DNA of 64,000 nucleotides from Branchipolynoe longqiensis (lineage: Eukaryota; Annelida; Polychaeta; Phyllodocida; Polynoidae): positions 55,693,417 to 55,757,416 of the forward strand of contig CM059198.1 in assembly GCA_030323885.1 (NCBI GenBank), given 5' to 3'. Made by a program: the position numbers and the translations under genes. This document shows, piece after piece, positions 62,516-64,000 of this stretch. Position 1 is the first letter of the stretch. The number at the start of each line of letters is the position of its first letter. The notes under the pieces are model-generated. The model searched no databases. It saw only the letters and a list, made by a program, of their open reading frames with translations, and was not told where the DNA came from.

Positions 62516-62784
62516 CCAATGTAGTTCTTTAAAACATCTCAAATTTGGTGCATACTCGGTCCTTCCATGCCCAGTGCTACCGTCTGTGGAACCCCCCCCC
62601 CCACCCACCCACCCACCGACCCTCAAATGAGGCAGCGTGGTTAGAATTAATGCTCGCCATCTGGTGGTGATTAGGGCATGACTCACACCGCGGCAAGAGT
62701 GGACTGTCAGTGTGAAGTAGGGCTTACCTTGTGCACTCTGTGGATTTGTTGTTTATTAAATGCGAAATGTGTGTTTGCATTACA
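62516..62784. other. Non-genic stretch
   Basis: Poly-C run and CCCA repeats at 62590-62620; no gene. Confidence 0.5.
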
Positions 62785-63460
62785 GTCTCTTTTTGGTTGA
62801 TCGTAGGATTCGAACACACGGGTTCGAACCTTGGTCGAGTCAAACCAATGACTTAAAGAATTATATTTGTCGCTTCCTAGCCAGACAGTAGGCATTAAAG
62901 CTGCATAGTCCGATGAAATATCAAAATTTCAAAACAAAACCAATTATCTAGATTTGATTTGACATATCTAACTTATATACTGATTCACTTATTAAGCATT
63001 TGTTTCTGCGTAGAAGGCATATATACTGAGTCAATGTAAGTTGTAACAGAACCTGTTACTACAGAAACCTATGGTGTCAGAATTTTGGCAAGCATGCCAA
63101 AACTAATTTTGTTTGTTTGCACTTCAAATATCTCAAAAGTTAGCTATTTAAAATAAAAGTTACTTCAAGTGAAAGTATGGTAGAATATAACGATCACCAT
63201 AATATGTTTATCTCAGAAAATGACAGAAACTCAAAACCCATCGGACTATGCAACTTTAATAGGATTGGGCAAGGACTGGTTGGCTCAGAGTCAGGATAAT
63301 GTGACTGAGTGAGATATTAGGTCATGGTGCTGGTGACCTGGTCTCCCAATGGGGCAGCACTATAAAGTCGCCATGAGTGCACACTGTCACAAGTTGGTAC
63401 CCGCCCTGATATGACCATAGATGTTGCCAGAATGTAAAACTCCAACAACCAAACCAACTA
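62785..63460 (+). mobile_element. SINE, major family, split by a MITE
   Basis: 62785-62898 (B-box GGTTCGAACC, up to GGCATTAA) continues at 63256 (TTAATAGGATTGGGCAAGG) to the CCAACAACCAAACCAAC tail. Confidence 0.87.
62899..63255. mobile_element. Family A MITE (357 bp) inside a SINE
   Basis: Ends AGCTGCATAGTCCGATG and CATCGGACTATGCAACT. TTAA at 62895-62898 and 63256-63259, single in other SINE copies, so the duplication is demonstrated. Confidence 0.9.
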
Positions 63461-63749
63461 TTACATTCCCTTTTGGTGATCGCCAATGTAGTTCCAGGAA
63501 GCATATCATATACAGCCCCATAAAACTGATATCGAAATGGTCGCAATCCACGATATTTTTATTTGAATTTTATTCATATGATAAGTGTCATGGTATATGC
63601 TATAGAGCCCCTTCAATGTTTATAAACAGCGGTGAACCGGACGTACCGGTATGCGCGCGCACTTTGGCTGCAACACAGATGTGTACGGCCATTGAGTTTG
63701 CCGATATGCGCAGAGCAAAACTGTAATTTCAATCAAAATTAATAGGAAT
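63461..63749. other. Non-genic stretch
   Basis: Nothing recognised. Confidence 0.5.
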
Positions 63750-64000
63750 GGGTTATTCTCCAAAACTGGACACCACATATTTGGTCTCCACATTACGATG
63801 CTGATAATTAATTCTTTCTTTTATTGATAGCAAGTCAAATAATAATTGTAGCCTCTGTCTATTGGGTATGTTAGCAGGTCTATCCCACAAAAGATATCAA
63901 ATTTATACTTTTACGACTTTGTGCTAGAGTGAAAATCTGAAAATTTACACATTTACACCATGGATTTAGCACACAAAAAAACTAACTTTTTTTCAATTCT
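63750..64000. mobile_element. Possible left end of a 40199-type TIR element
   Basis: GGGTTATTCTCCAAAACTGG, ACACCACA resembles the left end at 40199 (GGGTCGTTCTCAGAAACTGT, GTACCACT). The right end would lie beyond the window. Confidence 0.35.

Overview
The window reads as repeat-rich genomic DNA from an invertebrate animal. It has no bacterial gene density, and its few real genes have GT-AG introns or are isolated single exons. An innexin (the gap-junction family of protostomes and some other invertebrates) carries the YVG-P-CWVPA-F signature. tRNA-derived SINEs, LINE 3' ends, many MITEs and long minisatellites fill most of the sequence. A marine spiralian (mollusc, brachiopod, annelid or nemertean grade) fits best; the species cannot be told from the sequence alone.

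Four genes are supported. (1) An apparently intronless innexin, + strand, 12633-13874. (2) A three-exon minus-strand gene (CDS 45921 down to 28433) whose joined 158-residue product matches the ciliary microtubule inner protein CIMIP5/C2orf50; it is assembled here from three short exons whose splice phases all agree. (3) A 767-residue, disordered, unrecognised minus-strand ORF (35538-37841) lying inside the 15-kb first intron of gene 2. (4) A five-exon plus-strand gene (49382-59361) encoding a 504-residue protein: an N-terminal hydrophobic segment, a divergent kinase-like domain with altered catalytic motifs, and a Ser-Lys/Arg-Ala repeat tail. Every junction of gene 4 keeps frame. Its promoter has a perfect RFX X-box 65 bp before the ATG plus a CCAAT box, which suggests ciliary expression. 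Genes 2 and 4 are head to head, about 3.5 kb apart.

Layout: 0-4 kb, GT-rich, 45-bp and 40-bp tandem arrays and a CpG/CRE-rich patch. 4-10.5 kb, MITEs, SINEs, an 810-bp foldback and nested insertions. 10.5-16 kb, the innexin and a nested repeat complex just 3' of it. 16-27 kb, repeats including a 62-bp array and a 600-bp TIR element. 27.8-45.9 kb, gene 2 with its nested ORF, a purine tract, a 29-bp array and many SINEs. 46-49 kb, little recognisable. 49.3-59.4 kb, the kinase-like gene, its introns loaded with transposons up to the splice acceptors. 59.4-64 kb, SINEs, MITEs and LINE ends.

The most informative non-genic signals are a tRNA-SINE and a LINE sharing the same 3' tail; a six-base-pair hairpin kept by compensatory changes at the 3' end of five LINE copies; and three nested insertions that expose target-site duplications (TTAA, 3 bp, 10 bp) of otherwise anonymous MITE families. 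No CRISPR array, true tRNA, rRNA or intact autonomous transposon was found.
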